A stretch of 64,000 nt of DNA from a virus, in IMG/VR virus record IMGVR_UViG_3300030085_004215, positions 1-64,000 of that record; one strand, given 5' to 3'. This document shows, piece after piece, positions 50,582 to 58,527 of this stretch (within the stretch, counting starts at the first letter, position 1; every line of letters begins with the position of its first letter). The notes beneath the pieces were generated by a model that was not told the DNA's origin, did no database searches, and saw nothing but the letters and a program-made list of their open reading frames with translations. The position numbers and the translations under genes were made by a program.

Positions 50582-50914
50582 ATGGAAACAATTAAAGAAT
50601 TTATAAACGAATACTCTTGGTTATTAGTGACAGGAGTAGGGTTATTATTGTTTCAAAACACCATAACTGAGATAGTTGAGGGAATTATGATATTCTTAGG
50701 TAATGATTATAATGAGGATGATGTTGTCGAAGTGGATGGTTCTCCTGGTCGTATAGTACGAGTGGGAATGTGGAAAACCGTATTCTTTATATATCATATC
50801 GTAGATGGTAAAGTAGTAGGTGGTAGTAAATTAGTTGTCGTGAATTCTAAACTAAAGGATTTAAAAATAGAGAAACCCCTACCCAACTTGGATTTATCTA
50901 AGTATCAAAAATGA
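50582..50914 (+). CDS. MscS-like membrane protein fragment
   Basis: 110 residues on the plus strand. One transmembrane helix (about 12-30), then a beta-domain like the MscS cytoplasmic part: GNDYNEDDVVEVDGSPGRIVRVGMWKTVFF, then KLVVVNSKL. It is much shorter than MscS channels, so it may be a partial or regulatory form. Ribosome site AAAGGA precedes the ATG. Translationally coupled to the next gene (ATGA). Confidence 0.65.
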   Translation: METIKEFINEYSWLLVTGVGLLLFQNTITEIVEGIMIFLGNDYNEDDVVEVDGSPGRIVRVGMWKTVFFIYHIVDGKVVGGSKLVVVNSKLKDLKIEKPLPNLDLSKYQK

Positions 50915-51048
50915 GGTCTTTCCTATACAAGATATTGTTTTATGAGATTAACTTGTTTAAACATAAGAACAAAACCCTTGATTATTTAAACTCCAGAAAA
51001 CCACTTCGTATTCGTATACAAGAATATAATCAACTCCATAATAAATAA
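50911..51048 (+). CDS. 45-residue basic protein
   Basis: MRSFLYKILFYEINLFKHKN... begins inside the stop of the MscS-like gene. Mixed hydrophobic and basic residues. Its end overlaps the convergent minus-strand gene at 51030 by 19 bp. Unknown. Confidence 0.5.
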   Translation: MRSFLYKILFYEINLFKHKNKTLDYLNSRKPLRIRIQEYNQLHNK

Positions 51049-51173
51049 AGATACCCCAATCCAATCAATATCAAAATCACCATTTTAAAATACTCATAAT
51101 ACTCGTCTTGTTTTGAAAATTGAACTGGTCGTTTCTTCTTCTCTACCTTATCCCAATCACCTAATCTACCCAT
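51030..51173 (-). CDS. 47-residue tail-anchored protein
   Basis: MGRLGDWDKVEKKKRPVQFS..., soluble basic start and a C-terminal membrane helix (MVILILIGLGYLYLLWS). Overlaps the plus-strand gene convergently. Tail-anchored topology is likely. Confidence 0.5.
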   Translation of the reverse strand: MGRLGDWDKVEKKKRPVQFSKQDEYYEYFKMVILILIGLGYLYLLWS

Positions 51174-51258
51174 AAAACCACCACATTGCAATTATCCAAC
51201 CTAATGGTATACCTATTGAGATACCCATTAAAATATACTCTATTCCATTATCATTCAT
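51166..51258 (-). CDS. 30-residue membrane peptide
   Basis: MNDNGIEYILMGISIGIPLGWIIAMWWFYG. One helix. Starts four bases inside the stop of the 114-residue gene (ATGA) and overlaps the 47-residue gene. Confidence 0.5.
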   Translation of the reverse strand: MNDNGIEYILMGISIGIPLGWIIAMWWFYG

Positions 51259-51599
51259 TTTCTTTTCACCTCTACATCCAACATTCGACATAAATCCATT
51301 GTGAGATTATTGTATTCGGGATATTTCACTAAGGTTTCTAACAACTTATCAACATACTCAATTGGGATTGTATCGAGTTCGGGATACTCTATCAACATCA
51401 TACTCACTTGTAGAAATGTATGGATGGCCTCCTCTACCTCTTTTGGATGGCCTGGTTGAACTCCCTTTTTACCCGATTGATAATCCTTCATTAATCGTTC
51501 AAAATGTTCACGAAGTTCTTTTTCGTTGGGTTTATCGTTACTCAACTTCTTCCTTATCCGTTGAGGTATCGTGAGTATTCCAATGATATTCACTTTCAT
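51255..51599 (-). CDS. Hypothetical helical protein
   Basis: 114 residues, helical, charged (EKELREHFERLMKDYQSGKKG; EEAIHTFLQVSMMLIEYPELD). No motif recognised. Overlaps the upstream gene by 62 bp. Confidence 0.55.
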   Translation of the reverse strand: MKVNIIGILTIPQRIRKKLSNDKPNEKELREHFERLMKDYQSGKKGVQPGHPKEVEEAIHTFLQVSMMLIEYPELDTIPIEYVDKLLETLVKYPEYNNLTMDLCRMLDVEVKRK

Positions 51600-51756
51600 A
51601 TTGAGGTGTTGAATTATATTCTTGTATTAATTGACCTCTCACTATACTTTCATCTTGTTCATTTAATTTAATATCTAAAAAATCCCAATCTATTGTGATA
51701 TTATCTTTAAGGTAGTCACGAATCATTTCGTATTTTTCTTTTAACTCTTCACTCAT
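51538..51756 (-). CDS. Hypothetical acidic protein
   Basis: 72 residues from an ATG preceded by AGGAAAGATA. A TTG start 23 codons earlier (51825) with AGGAG is also possible. Acidic and helical. Unknown role. Confidence 0.5.
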   Translation of the reverse strand: MSEELKEKYEMIRDYLKDNITIDWDFLDIKLNEQDESIVRGQLIQEYNSTPQYESEYHWNTHDTSTDKEEVE

Positions 51757-51858
51757 TATCTTTCCTATAACTTGGATTAACTCTTTTATTGAAATCCAAA
51801 GTGTGTTTATATTACTCTCTCTCAAGGTACTCTCCTTTCACGATTGACGATATTGATT

Positions 51859-51885
51859 TGGGTTGGTTCGTTAGAACCAATCCCA
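51859..51885. terminator. Hairpin after GHKL-like gene
   Basis: TGGGTTGGTTC pairs with GAACCAATCCCA (one-base bulge) around a 4-base loop, about 80 bp after the 575-residue gene stops. No clear U-tract, so it may be a 3'-stabilising hairpin. Confidence 0.5.
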
Positions 51886-51962
51886 TTAACTTATCGAGTC
51901 GTAACTTTGTTGGGTGATTCCACCTCTTATATATACATATATTTGTTTTGAAAAAATAGTCG

Positions 51963-53690
51963 TTACTTTGTTGTCAAATCGAATACTTTCATATTTTTCC
52001 ACCCATTTACTTTGGTGAGGTCTTTCTTATCAATAACCACTATTCTTTCCACACCTCTTACTTTGTAATGTGTATTACCATAATCTCTGATATTGGTTTT
52101 GAGTTTATTAAAATGGTTATCATTTTCTCCACCATGTACCCAAACCATAGTTCTGAAAGGTTTCATGTGGTCTGGAGTTTCCATCTGAATCCTGGCCAGA
52201 AATTCAGTATAGTGGTAATCATCCATTACATCTATCTGAAACTCTAACAAATCATATTTATCATTTTCATCCACTTGGTGAACCAAATCCAAATTATGTG
52301 GATACACTTTCTGTAAATCCTCTTTCCAACTACTATCTAATGTATCAACATTCCTGTCAAGTACTCTACCCATATTCAATAGTGTATTACTATGTAGTGG
52401 ATGAGTATCATCTTGTAGAATTTTTACAATTTCGGATACCTCATTCTTCTCTTGTGATGAATGTACGGTTCCTTTAGTTTTATGTTCCCAACCCATATCC
52501 AATACGAGTTTTCTCAAAAATGTTTTAATTTTCTCTTGAAATTTGGTATCACTAATCTTGGTCTTATCACGACCAGAGGGATTATCTGGAGATGAGGGTA
52601 GTATTTGGATAACTAATTTACGATAGTTATATCTTGAATCCCATGTACGAGTATGTTCACTATATAACCCAATTTCAAATAATCTAACCCTATTCGGTCC
52701 AAGTACATCAATGGTTGGGAAAGACCTATCTCCACCTTTGGAATCCCATAGAAATACATTATCCTCACCAACCCTATTCTTAAAATCCTCGAACTCGGCC
52801 GAGTTTTCAGGTGGTATCACATCCGTGTAATAAACTGATATATGATACTCCTTATCACCATCTTTAATTTTATGGAAATTACCTAAAACATCGTCCTCTT
52901 GGTTTACTGAGGGTATCATATCCTCAATAGTGGTAACAAGATTATCACCAAATACTGGTAAGTATAGTTTATTATTAGAACCAGTATTATCACCAATTTT
53001 GAAGTTTATACTAACATCAGTATTGTTGAATCTTCTACGAGTAAATTTTCTAATCTTGTAAAAATCAAAATTAAGACCTAAATCACTATATAGATTTATC
53101 TTATCGAAGAAACCAGTATATTCTCCACCTTGACCATGTAGTTTAAGAAAATCAACAAGACCAACAGAATAGAAATCTACTGAGATTCCTACACAATGAT
53201 TCATAAATTGTCTTTTAGAAATATTATGAATATCATCCTCTAAAAAATTCTGATTATCGAATTCATAATTAAATTTACCAATGATATAAGTATCACCAGA
53301 AATTTTGAAACCAACATAATCTCTAATCCCAATTTGATACATCCCTAATGAACCACCAATTCCGGCCAGGTCAATAGAGTAATCACTTGGTTTTTTCTTT
53401 TTACCAGTTTTTCTTCTGATAAAGTTACTTATCACAAAATTCATTCCAGAGTTTTCATCAACCACCTCTGGTCGTTTTGTTAATCCAACACCATTATCCG
53501 AATGGATAAATATATTATTATCAATATGGTTAAGAATCTTTCTTGATTCATAATCAAATGAGTTATCGTCTTGTTCGGCCGAGATATTCTCATCGGTGAA
53601 ATCGTTCTCCAATGGTTGGACAGTAATCCAACTATGTAAATCTTCACCAATATCATAACTACCGATTTTGTTTAATTTTGAAAAATCCAT
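51963..53690 (-). CDS. Putative GHKL-type ATPase
   Basis: 575 residues. IHSDNGVGLT (62-71) and LAGIGGSLGMYQIGIRD (108-124) look like the G1 (DxGxG) and G2 (GxGxxG) ATP-lid boxes of GHKL ATPases; a clear N-box ExxxN was not found, so the call is tentative. The C-terminal 250 residues are unrecognised, ending in VRGVERIVVIDKKDLTKVNGW. It has its own early promoter (53729-53758), so it may interfere with host DNA topology, chaperones or signalling. Confidence 0.45.
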   Translation of the reverse strand: MDFSKLNKIGSYDIGEDLHSWITVQPLENDFTDENISAEQDDNSFDYESRKILNHIDNNIFIHSDNGVGLTKRPEVVDENSGMNFVISNFIRRKTGKKKKPSDYSIDLAGIGGSLGMYQIGIRDYVGFKISGDTYIIGKFNYEFDNQNFLEDDIHNISKRQFMNHCVGISVDFYSVGLVDFLKLHGQGGEYTGFFDKINLYSDLGLNFDFYKIRKFTRRRFNNTDVSINFKIGDNTGSNNKLYLPVFGDNLVTTIEDMIPSVNQEDDVLGNFHKIKDGDKEYHISVYYTDVIPPENSAEFEDFKNRVGEDNVFLWDSKGGDRSFPTIDVLGPNRVRLFEIGLYSEHTRTWDSRYNYRKLVIQILPSSPDNPSGRDKTKISDTKFQEKIKTFLRKLVLDMGWEHKTKGTVHSSQEKNEVSEIVKILQDDTHPLHSNTLLNMGRVLDRNVDTLDSSWKEDLQKVYPHNLDLVHQVDENDKYDLLEFQIDVMDDYHYTEFLARIQMETPDHMKPFRTMVWVHGGENDNHFNKLKTNIRDYGNTHYKVRGVERIVVIDKKDLTKVNGWKNMKVFDLTTK

Positions 53691-53728
53691 TTCTTAATTC
53701 CTTGTATTTTCTTTATTTATTATACCTA

Positions 53729-53758
53729 AATATACGAACAAAAACATATATGTGTCAA
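53729..53758 (-). promoter_or_regulatory. Early promoter
   Basis: TTGACA (53758-53753), 18-bp spacer, TATATT (53734-53729), feeding the GHKL-like gene. The upstream gene's stop lies inside its -35 box. Confidence 0.85.
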
Positions 53759-54210
53759 GAGTTTTTTTCATAAATTTTTATTTTATGGTACATTTTATTT
53801 AAGGCCTCTTTTTGTTTCGGTGTAACCCGACCATATCGTTTTACCCCTTTTAGAACACTAGTCAAAAAGGATAAACTACTATCTTTCCATTTATCAGTAC
53901 CATCGGCCTCTTTTACTAAAAACATCAACTTAGTTATTTTTTCTTCTATACTCTGTATCTTCTCAACTCGTTTTGGGTCGTCATTTTCTTTTCTCCATTT
54001 CACATAACCATCTATAATTTTTTGGATTGCCGATTCCATCTTAGGTGTTATAGTTCTACCACCACTAATTGCATTAGTCATACTATGGACAAATTCCTTG
54101 TAACCGTCATTCATATAGTAATCACCGTCTGAGATGATGTAACTCAGTTGTTGGTGTTGTTTTTTGAATTTGTCCATATTATCGACAATCCTATGAGGGA
54201 CTTTACTCAC
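53755..54210 (-). CDS. Hypothetical helical protein with repeated motif
   Basis: 151 residues, GTG start. Two similar blocks occur: GGRTITPKMESAIQKIIDGY (about 50-69) and YGRVTPKQKEALNKMYHKI (about 127-145), suggesting an internal duplication of a helix-turn-helix-like unit. No catalytic motif. Unknown. Confidence 0.55.
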   Translation of the reverse strand: MSKVPHRIVDNMDKFKKQHQQLSYIISDGDYYMNDGYKEFVHSMTNAISGGRTITPKMESAIQKIIDGYVKWRKENDDPKRVEKIQSIEEKITKLMFLVKEADGTDKWKDSSLSFLTSVLKGVKRYGRVTPKQKEALNKMYHKIKIYEKNS

Positions 54211-54214
54211 TTAC

Positions 54215-54415
54215 TTAGAAATCCTCCAGGAGTTCATCAAGTTCACTATCCATTCCATCAAAATCATTGATGAATCCATCATTCAATGTATCGAACATCA
54301 CATTATCCATCTTCATATCGTCAAGTGACATTTTTTTGGTTCCATATCCAACATCTTTAGTAGATGTATGTTTTTTGAGTTTTTTTGGTTTATTGACCAT
54401 TTTGTTTTTCTTCAT
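54215..54415 (-). CDS. Small early protein, basic then acidic
   Basis: 66 residues from the ATG at 54415 behind AAAGGAAAAACA. A frame extending to 54652 is spurious, since it runs through the promoter. N-terminal third basic (MKKNKMVNKPKKLKK), C-terminal part acidic (MDSELDELLEDF). Might be an RNA-polymerase or nuclease inhibitor; unknown. Confidence 0.6.
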   Translation of the reverse strand: MKKNKMVNKPKKLKKHTSTKDVGYGTKKMSLDDMKMDNVMFDTLNDGFINDFDGMDSELDELLEDF

Positions 54416-54441
54416 TGTTTTTCCTTTATTTATCATGGTTA

Positions 54442-54471
54442 AATATACAAAACTTTTACTATATGTGTCAA
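54442..54471 (-). promoter_or_regulatory. Early promoter
   Basis: TTGACA (54471-54466), 18-bp spacer, TATATT (54447-54442), serving the 66-residue gene. Confidence 0.85.
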
Positions 54472-54540
54472 GTGTTTTTTTCACTTTTTTAATTTTTTTT
54501 TTCGTAAGGAGTTGGTGGGAAGTACTCCGCCCTCCCACCA

Positions 54541-55010
54541 TATGAGAATCAGAACTAACTACCGATATTAATTTCGCCACCTCGGTAGAGGGTGACCTTA
54601 AATCTTTCGATTGATGTCCGATGTGCTCTTCCGTTCCACCTCGGTAAAACATTTTCTACAAAGGGTCTGTGTTCCCTATAGAAGTAATCAAACCATGTAC
54701 CATCAATCTAAATCTTAGTGTTGGACTGGTTCTCCTCTTTATTCGCGAGTTCAAGGATATTCCGAGTTGTCCGTAGACTTTCATTTTAAGGTTCTCACAC
54801 CACTCAATCCCTACTCCTCTTTCGTGAACTGAGCCAACAAAATCTTTGGTGGTCTTTGTCTATGAGTTCCACCTTCTCTCATCTGCCTCATTATTCTTGA
54901 TTCTACCGAGGACTTTAGTAGAACCCCACATTCTTCTTACCCTATCCCGTCTTTACCCAATGTGGTAGGTGGGATTCAACAGGTTTTCATTAGTTCATCG
55001 GTTTATTTTC
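54541..55010 (-). pseudogene. Decayed HNH endonuclease-like gene or structured RNA
   Basis: About 470 bp downstream of an early promoter, richer in G+C than its surroundings, with no intact ORF. One frame reads VELIDKDHQ and shares an identical 16-bp stretch (ATAGACAAAGACCACC on the minus strand) with the catalytic IDKDH codons of the intact HNH gene at 49620-50288. Another open stretch (54707-54555) lacks a start codon and reads DGTWFDYFYREHRPFVENV. Several hairpins are also seen: TTCTAC/GTAGAA (54901-54923), CCACATT/AATGTGG (54926-54965), TGGTGGGA/TCCCACCA (54513-54540). Pseudogene is favoured, RNA not excluded. Confidence 0.5.
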
Positions 55011-55029
55011 TCCTCATTTATCATACCTA

Positions 55030-55059
55030 AATATACGGCTTTTTTACTATATAAGTCAA
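55030..55059 (-). promoter_or_regulatory. Early promoter upstream of decayed gene
   Basis: TTGACT (55059-55054), 18-bp spacer, TATATT (55035-55030). It reads into the ORF-less 54541-55010 region. The stop of the zinc-binding gene lies within its -35 box. Confidence 0.85.
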
Positions 55060-55223
55060 GTACTTTTTTCATTTTTTTTCAATTTTTTTTTATCATTAAT
55101 ATCTAAATCTATTACACACCCTAAACAAATTTCTGGATAAAAAATCATTTTACCATCTAATGGACCAGAACAAACCTTACAAGTAATTTCTTCCAGTCCG
55201 ATAGTCATTAATGGTTTTTTCAT
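55056..55223 (-). CDS. Small zinc-finger protein
   Basis: 55 residues with CKVC and CLGC pairs about 20 residues apart, a treble-clef or ribbon-like zinc site. Lys-rich tail. Ends in the -35 box of the next promoter. Unknown target. Confidence 0.6.
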   Translation of the reverse strand: MKKPLMTIGLEEITCKVCSGPLDGKMIFYPEICLGCVIDLDINDKKKLKKNEKST

Positions 55224-55225
55224 TT

Positions 55226-55570
55226 TTAAAACAATTCTCCATTTACTTGGATTAAATCTTGTGTTAATGTACTTGGTTCATCAAAAGATGAAGTGATAAA
55301 TGGACCATCTTCATCTACATCTACATCCCATCCACACCCAACTCTGGCCATTACTTCGTCTACGATTTTATCCTCACCAAATGCAAGTTTATCAAACCAG
55401 TCGTACTTCATATCTAATACTGAAGTAGGATTACTGAAATCAATATCACCATTTTCTAAAATTTTAAAGACATTACCATTAATGGTATCAATTACAGAAT
55501 GGACTTGAAATAAAACTTTTATTTCACTTGTGTCACGATTGTTGTTTTCTAAATATGTTTCTAAGTTCAT
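55226..55570 (-). CDS. Early acidic protein
   Basis: 114 residues from the ATG at 55570; upstream in-frame ATG is at the promoter +1. Acidic (GWDVDVDEDGPFITSSFDEP). No domain recognised. One of several promoter-proximal single genes. Confidence 0.6.
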   Translation of the reverse strand: MNLETYLENNNRDTSEIKVLFQVHSVIDTINGNVFKILENGDIDFSNPTSVLDMKYDWFDKLAFGEDKIVDEVMARVGCGWDVDVDEDGPFITSSFDEPSTLTQDLIQVNGELF

Positions 55571-55596
55571 TATTTTTCCTTTATTTTTCATACCTT

Positions 55597-55626
55597 AATA
55601 TACAAAAGAAATACTATATAAGTCAA
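55597..55626 (-). promoter_or_regulatory. Early promoter
   Basis: TTGACT (55626-55621), 18-bp spacer, TATATT (55602-55597), with the standard leader before the ATG at 55570. Confidence 0.85.
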
Positions 55627-55635
55627 GTACTTTTT

Positions 55636-55995
55636 TTAATTTTTTTCAGAAAGTTTTGAAAAATATTCATCCTTACTGATACCCAGTCTACCATTAGTTT
55701 TTCTACCCCAAGTAAACTCACTCTTTAGTTTTTTGTTAGACAATACATTAACAAAAAACTCATTAGTTGGATTCTCACAAACAAACTCATAGTTTTTTAA
55801 GAATCTATCCACACCATTCATATCACTACTTTTTGTGAAATACATTCTTTCATATGGTAAATTTACAGTACTCATAGACAATTTGAAATTCTTGAAATAC
55901 TTATTGTACTCAACTCCGACATGTTGGATAGTACCACTTCTTTTATTTACCCAATAAGTGTAAGTACCTTCTTTTAGATGTTTTCTTGTATTCAT
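55636..55995 (-). CDS. Early basic protein
   Basis: 119 residues from the ATG at 55995. Rich in Lys, Asn and Phe, likely mixed alpha/beta. No known domain. Single gene between two early promoters. Confidence 0.6.
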   Translation of the reverse strand: MNTRKHLKEGTYTYWVNKRSGTIQHVGVEYNKYFKNFKLSMSTVNLPYERMYFTKSSDMNGVDRFLKNYEFVCENPTNEFFVNVLSNKKLKSEFTWGRKTNGRLGISKDEYFSKLSEKN

Positions 55996-56021
55996 TATTT
56001 TTTCCTTATTTTTCATACCTT

Positions 56022-56051
56022 AATATACTAAAGAAATAGTATATGTGTCAA
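56022..56051 (-). promoter_or_regulatory. Early promoter
   Basis: TTGACA (56051-56046), 18-bp spacer, TATATT (56027-56022), with the leader AAGGAAAAAATA before the ATG at 55995. Confidence 0.85.
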
Positions 56052-56068
56052 GTGTTTTTTTCATTTTT

Positions 56069-56413
56069 TTATAAATAATTTGGACCCGTCCAACTATAAT
56101 AATCTTGGTTCTTATCAAAGATATTACCACGAGTATGTTTTGCTGCTGCATTATATCCTGCGGCCTTGAATACATCACCACACTTCATAGGTAGACCTTT
56201 ATGTTGTCCATCTACTTTTGCAACAAATCCCCAAACACGATTCCTCTCTACAATCTTGTCGAACTTACGACCTGGTTTTATGTCTAATTCTAAATCTCTG
56301 GCATGAGTATGTTTAGACCAGTTGTGATAACTCGTTTGAATACCTTTCAATAGGTTTTCAACACCTGTTTTGTAATCGTTTTTTGGTGGTAATGGTTTAA
56401 TTCCGTTAATCAT
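56069..56413 (-). CDS. Early protein, unknown
   Basis: 114 residues, basic in the middle, ending NQDYYSWTGPNYL. GLPMKCGDVFKAAGYNAAAKHTRG is the most distinctive stretch. Not recognised. Follows promoter 56440-56469. Confidence 0.6.
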   Translation of the reverse strand: MINGIKPLPPKNDYKTGVENLLKGIQTSYHNWSKHTHARDLELDIKPGRKFDKIVERNRVWGFVAKVDGQHKGLPMKCGDVFKAAGYNAAAKHTRGNIFDKNQDYYSWTGPNYL

Positions 56414-56439
56414 TATTTTCTCCTTATTTTTGATACCTT

Positions 56440-56469
56440 AATATACGAAGAAAATATAATACGAGTCAA
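56440..56469 (-). promoter_or_regulatory. Early promoter
   Basis: TTGACT (56469-56464), 18-bp spacer, TATATT (56445-56440). Confidence 0.85.
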
Positions 56470-56517
56470 GTACTTTTTTTATATTTTTTGAAGTTTTTTA
56501 ATGAATGGAATAAAACT

Positions 56518-56802
56518 TTATTTGTATAACATTTCCCATAGGTTTTTCAGAAAAAGTGATAGAAAACCAACTCCGATGACACCTCTCCATTTTGTCGTAT
56601 TTTCTCTGAATTGAGTATTCTGTTTTGTCTCTGCCCATAATCCCTCGTGTGGATTAAATAGATTCTCCTTCAAAAACCTTAATGATTCATCTGTCCTACC
56701 ATGTGCCATGGACATTTCGTGTTTCAACTCATCAAGTTTTTTTTCAATTGAATCAATCTTATTATGGACTAAATCAAATTCTTTTCTATCGGCTTGGTTC
56801 AC
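56518..56802 (-). CDS. Coiled-coil membrane protein
   Basis: 94 residues: a coiled coil (DRKEFDLVHNKIDSIEKKLDELKHEM), then a C-terminal transmembrane helix (VIGVGFLSLFLKNLWEML). Similar in layout to XhlA-type or Rz-like accessory lysis proteins. Confidence 0.55.
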   Translation of the reverse strand: MNQADRKEFDLVHNKIDSIEKKLDELKHEMSMAHGRTDESLRFLKENLFNPHEGLWAETKQNTQFRENTTKWRGVIGVGFLSLFLKNLWEMLYK

Positions 56803-56846
56803 CTTAACATACCCCTATGTTTAGTTGATAATAAATACTGTATATA

Positions 56847-57044
56847 TTAATTTCTGTACTTTCTTGGAGTTGGTTTTTTTGGTTTATATCCACTTTCTAA
56901 AACTTTTTTATCTTCAATCAAGTTATCAATCAATCTGTTCTTTCTTTCCATAGATTTTATAGTGAATAAACCCATTGACAAACCACCCATTATTACTCCA
57001 ATAATAATACCACAAAAAAATGCCAACCAAATAGGATTAATCAT
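56847..57044 (-). CDS. Small membrane protein
   Basis: 65 residues: hydrophobic N-terminus (WLAFFCGIIIGVIMGGLSMGLF) and basic tail (PKKPTPRKYRN). Overlaps the 40-residue gene by 8 bp. Unknown. Confidence 0.55.
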   Translation of the reverse strand: MINPIWLAFFCGIIIGVIMGGLSMGLFTIKSMERKNRLIDNLIEDKKVLESGYKPKKPTPRKYRN

Positions 57045-57159
57045 TTTGTCTTTGATGTTCGTATAACACTAATACATACATTAAAACACATCCCATTGCG
57101 ATTAGTCCTACTGGAACCACATTAAGATATATTATTAAAATTGCCTCACTAATCGTCAT
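57037..57159 (-). CDS. 40-residue membrane protein
   Basis: MTISEAILIIYLNVVPVGLI..., one or two membrane passes with a short polar end. Overlaps both neighbours. Confidence 0.5.
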   Translation of the reverse strand: MTISEAILIIYLNVVPVGLIAMGCVLMYVLVLYEHQRQND

Positions 57160-57337
57160 CTGTTTCCTCGTTGGTTAAATACTCAGAATCTTGATGTACC
57201 ACAATGACACTTCCACTTTCTTCACTTGGATTATCTTCATAATCTTTACGAAGTTCTATGGCCTCTTTTTCAATCTCTATCGAAAGGTTTTCAAGTTCTT
57301 TTAATTGTTCTTGTGTTAAAATTGGTTCTTTACTCAT
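57149..57337 (-). CDS. Small acidic protein
   Basis: 62 residues, acidic and helical, ending YLTNEETDDD. Coupled to the 85-residue gene (4-bp overlap). Unknown. Confidence 0.5.
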   Translation of the reverse strand: MSKEPILTQEQLKELENLSIEIEKEAIELRKDYEDNPSEESGSVIVVHQDSEYLTNEETDDD

Positions 57338-57591
57338 CCTAATAACCTATCTTCATCATCAACTATATCTTTATCTTCTTTCCACCATTCTACCTGTCTA
57401 TTCTGTAATGATGACCTCAATCCTAAATCAAAATCATTTTCAGTCTGTACTTTCCATAATTTATCAAATTCACTTTCATCTATCTGTTTTCGTTTAACAA
57501 AATAGGTTTTTGCACCCGATATACCAACATCATCCGATAAATCAACTTTATCAATTATCTCATCAAATTTATTAACTAATAAATACTTCAA
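57334..57591 (-). CDS. Hypothetical protein
   Basis: 85 residues, mixed alpha/beta, with an acidic C-terminal part (KEDKDIVDDEDRLLG). Starts 12 bp after the lipoprotein gene. No recognised domain. Confidence 0.5.
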   Translation of the reverse strand: MKYLLVNKFDEIIDKVDLSDDVGISGAKTYFVKRKQIDESEFDKLWKVQTENDFDLGLRSSLQNRQVEWWKEDKDIVDDEDRLLG

Positions 57592-57603
57592 CTCAAACTC
57601 CTT

Positions 57604-58140
57604 TTATTCAAGGACGATACCAATCATATCCCAACTCTCTCTATTGTATTGTGCACCGACCCATAGTGTATCACCAATCATATTTTGGACTGGTGCAATC
57701 ATATTTACAACCTCACCATCATCACTATAACTGGCATAATTACTCGTTCTAACTTCATGACCAACAAAATGTGTTATATAAGTGGTATCATAACCGACCC
57801 ATTGTACTTCATCACTTAACCCACCATGAACATAATAACCCATAGTATCACCAACATGCCAATATAGATTACTTTCGAAATACACTTTCCATCTATCAAC
57901 TGCCCCATCTTGGTCTGTTAAGAACCCCTCTAACCTATGTAATGTTTGCCATTTAAATCTATTGATTGTAAGATGATATAATCCGTTATCATCTTGTGGT
58001 AAACCCACTGTCCAAACAAATTCAAATTCTCGTTCCTCCTCATAGTGTTTATCTTCACACCCTATGAATATGAATAGACTAACGAGAACTATTCTTTTTA
58101 TTAATCTTGAATGTCTTTGAATCTTTTTTACTAAATTCAT
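57604..58140 (-). CDS. Lipoprotein, beta-rich
   Basis: 178 residues. Basic N-terminus, hydrophobic stretch and lipobox FIGC (Cys28) mark a lipoprotein. Mature part beta-rich with many Trp and Tyr. Probably exposed to the periplasm or outer leaflet, for example as a superinfection-exclusion protein. Its start region overlaps the 55-residue gene by 62 bp. Confidence 0.65.
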   Translation of the reverse strand: MNLVKKIQRHSRLIKRIVLVSLFIFIGCEDKHYEEEREFEFVWTVGLPQDDNGLYHLTINRFKWQTLHRLEGFLTDQDGAVDRWKVYFESNLYWHVGDTMGYYVHGGLSDEVQWVGYDTTYITHFVGHEVRTSNYASYSDDGEVVNMIAPVQNMIGDTLWVGAQYNRESWDMIGIVLE

Positions 58141-58246
58141 TGTAACTCTTCCTTTTCTTTTTTGGTTTTTTCTTTGTTTGGATTGTTTCTCTGAAGGCCT
58201 CTTCTTCGAGTTCTTCCCAATCCAAATTGTTATGAAATTTACTCAT
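58079..58246 (-). CDS. 55-residue basic protein
   Basis: Starts at an ATG with AGGAG six bases upstream and ends within the lipoprotein gene in another frame. N-terminal acidic helix (DWEELEEEAFRE) then a Lys-rich tail (KKKPKKKRKSYNE). First gene after promoter 58259-58288. Confidence 0.6.
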   Translation of the reverse strand: MSKFHNNLDWEELEEEAFRETIQTKKKPKKKRKSYNEFSKKDSKTFKINKKNSSR

Positions 58247-58258
58247 TTACAACTCCTT

Positions 58259-58288
58259 AATATAACACCAAAAATACATACGAGTCAA
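58259..58288 (-). promoter_or_regulatory. Early promoter
   Basis: TTGACT (58288-58283), 18-bp spacer, TATATT (58264-58259). Drives the small basic protein and the lipoprotein. Confidence 0.8.
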
Positions 58289-58527
58289 CGCTTTTTTACT
58301 CTTAATTTCTCTATGAAACTTAAAAACTCTTCTATACTATAAGTAGTACCCTGGTCATCGAAAATACTAAAATTTTCTAATGATTCTGGTTGGTTGTGAA
58401 TCAGATTGTGTAGTGCAAGCATACCATCTCCTGCATACCAAGTTCCTAAACTCTCTTCACCTAAAATATTAGAATCAAACATTAAATTTTCTTTAGATTC
58501 ATTTTTCCCTAATATGAAAAACGTCAT
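58285..58527 (-). CDS. Hypothetical protein
   Basis: 80 residues, mixed helix, ending in a basic KLRVKKR. Overlaps the glycosyltransferase gene by 29 bp. Not recognised. Confidence 0.5.
   Translation of the reverse strand: MTFFILGKNESKENLMFDSNILGEESLGTWYAGDGMLALHNLIHNQPESLENFSIFDDQGTTYSIEEFLSFIEKLRVKKR

Noticed and set aside
54416-54652. Long N-terminal extension of the 66-residue early gene
   Set aside because: It runs through promoter 54442-54471 and the decayed gene; the leader with AAAGGA precedes the ATG at 54415.
19557-58288. CRISPR array or dispersed repeat element
   Set aside because: The repeated 45-bp-like strings are not in tandem and have promoter boxes, so they are promoters.
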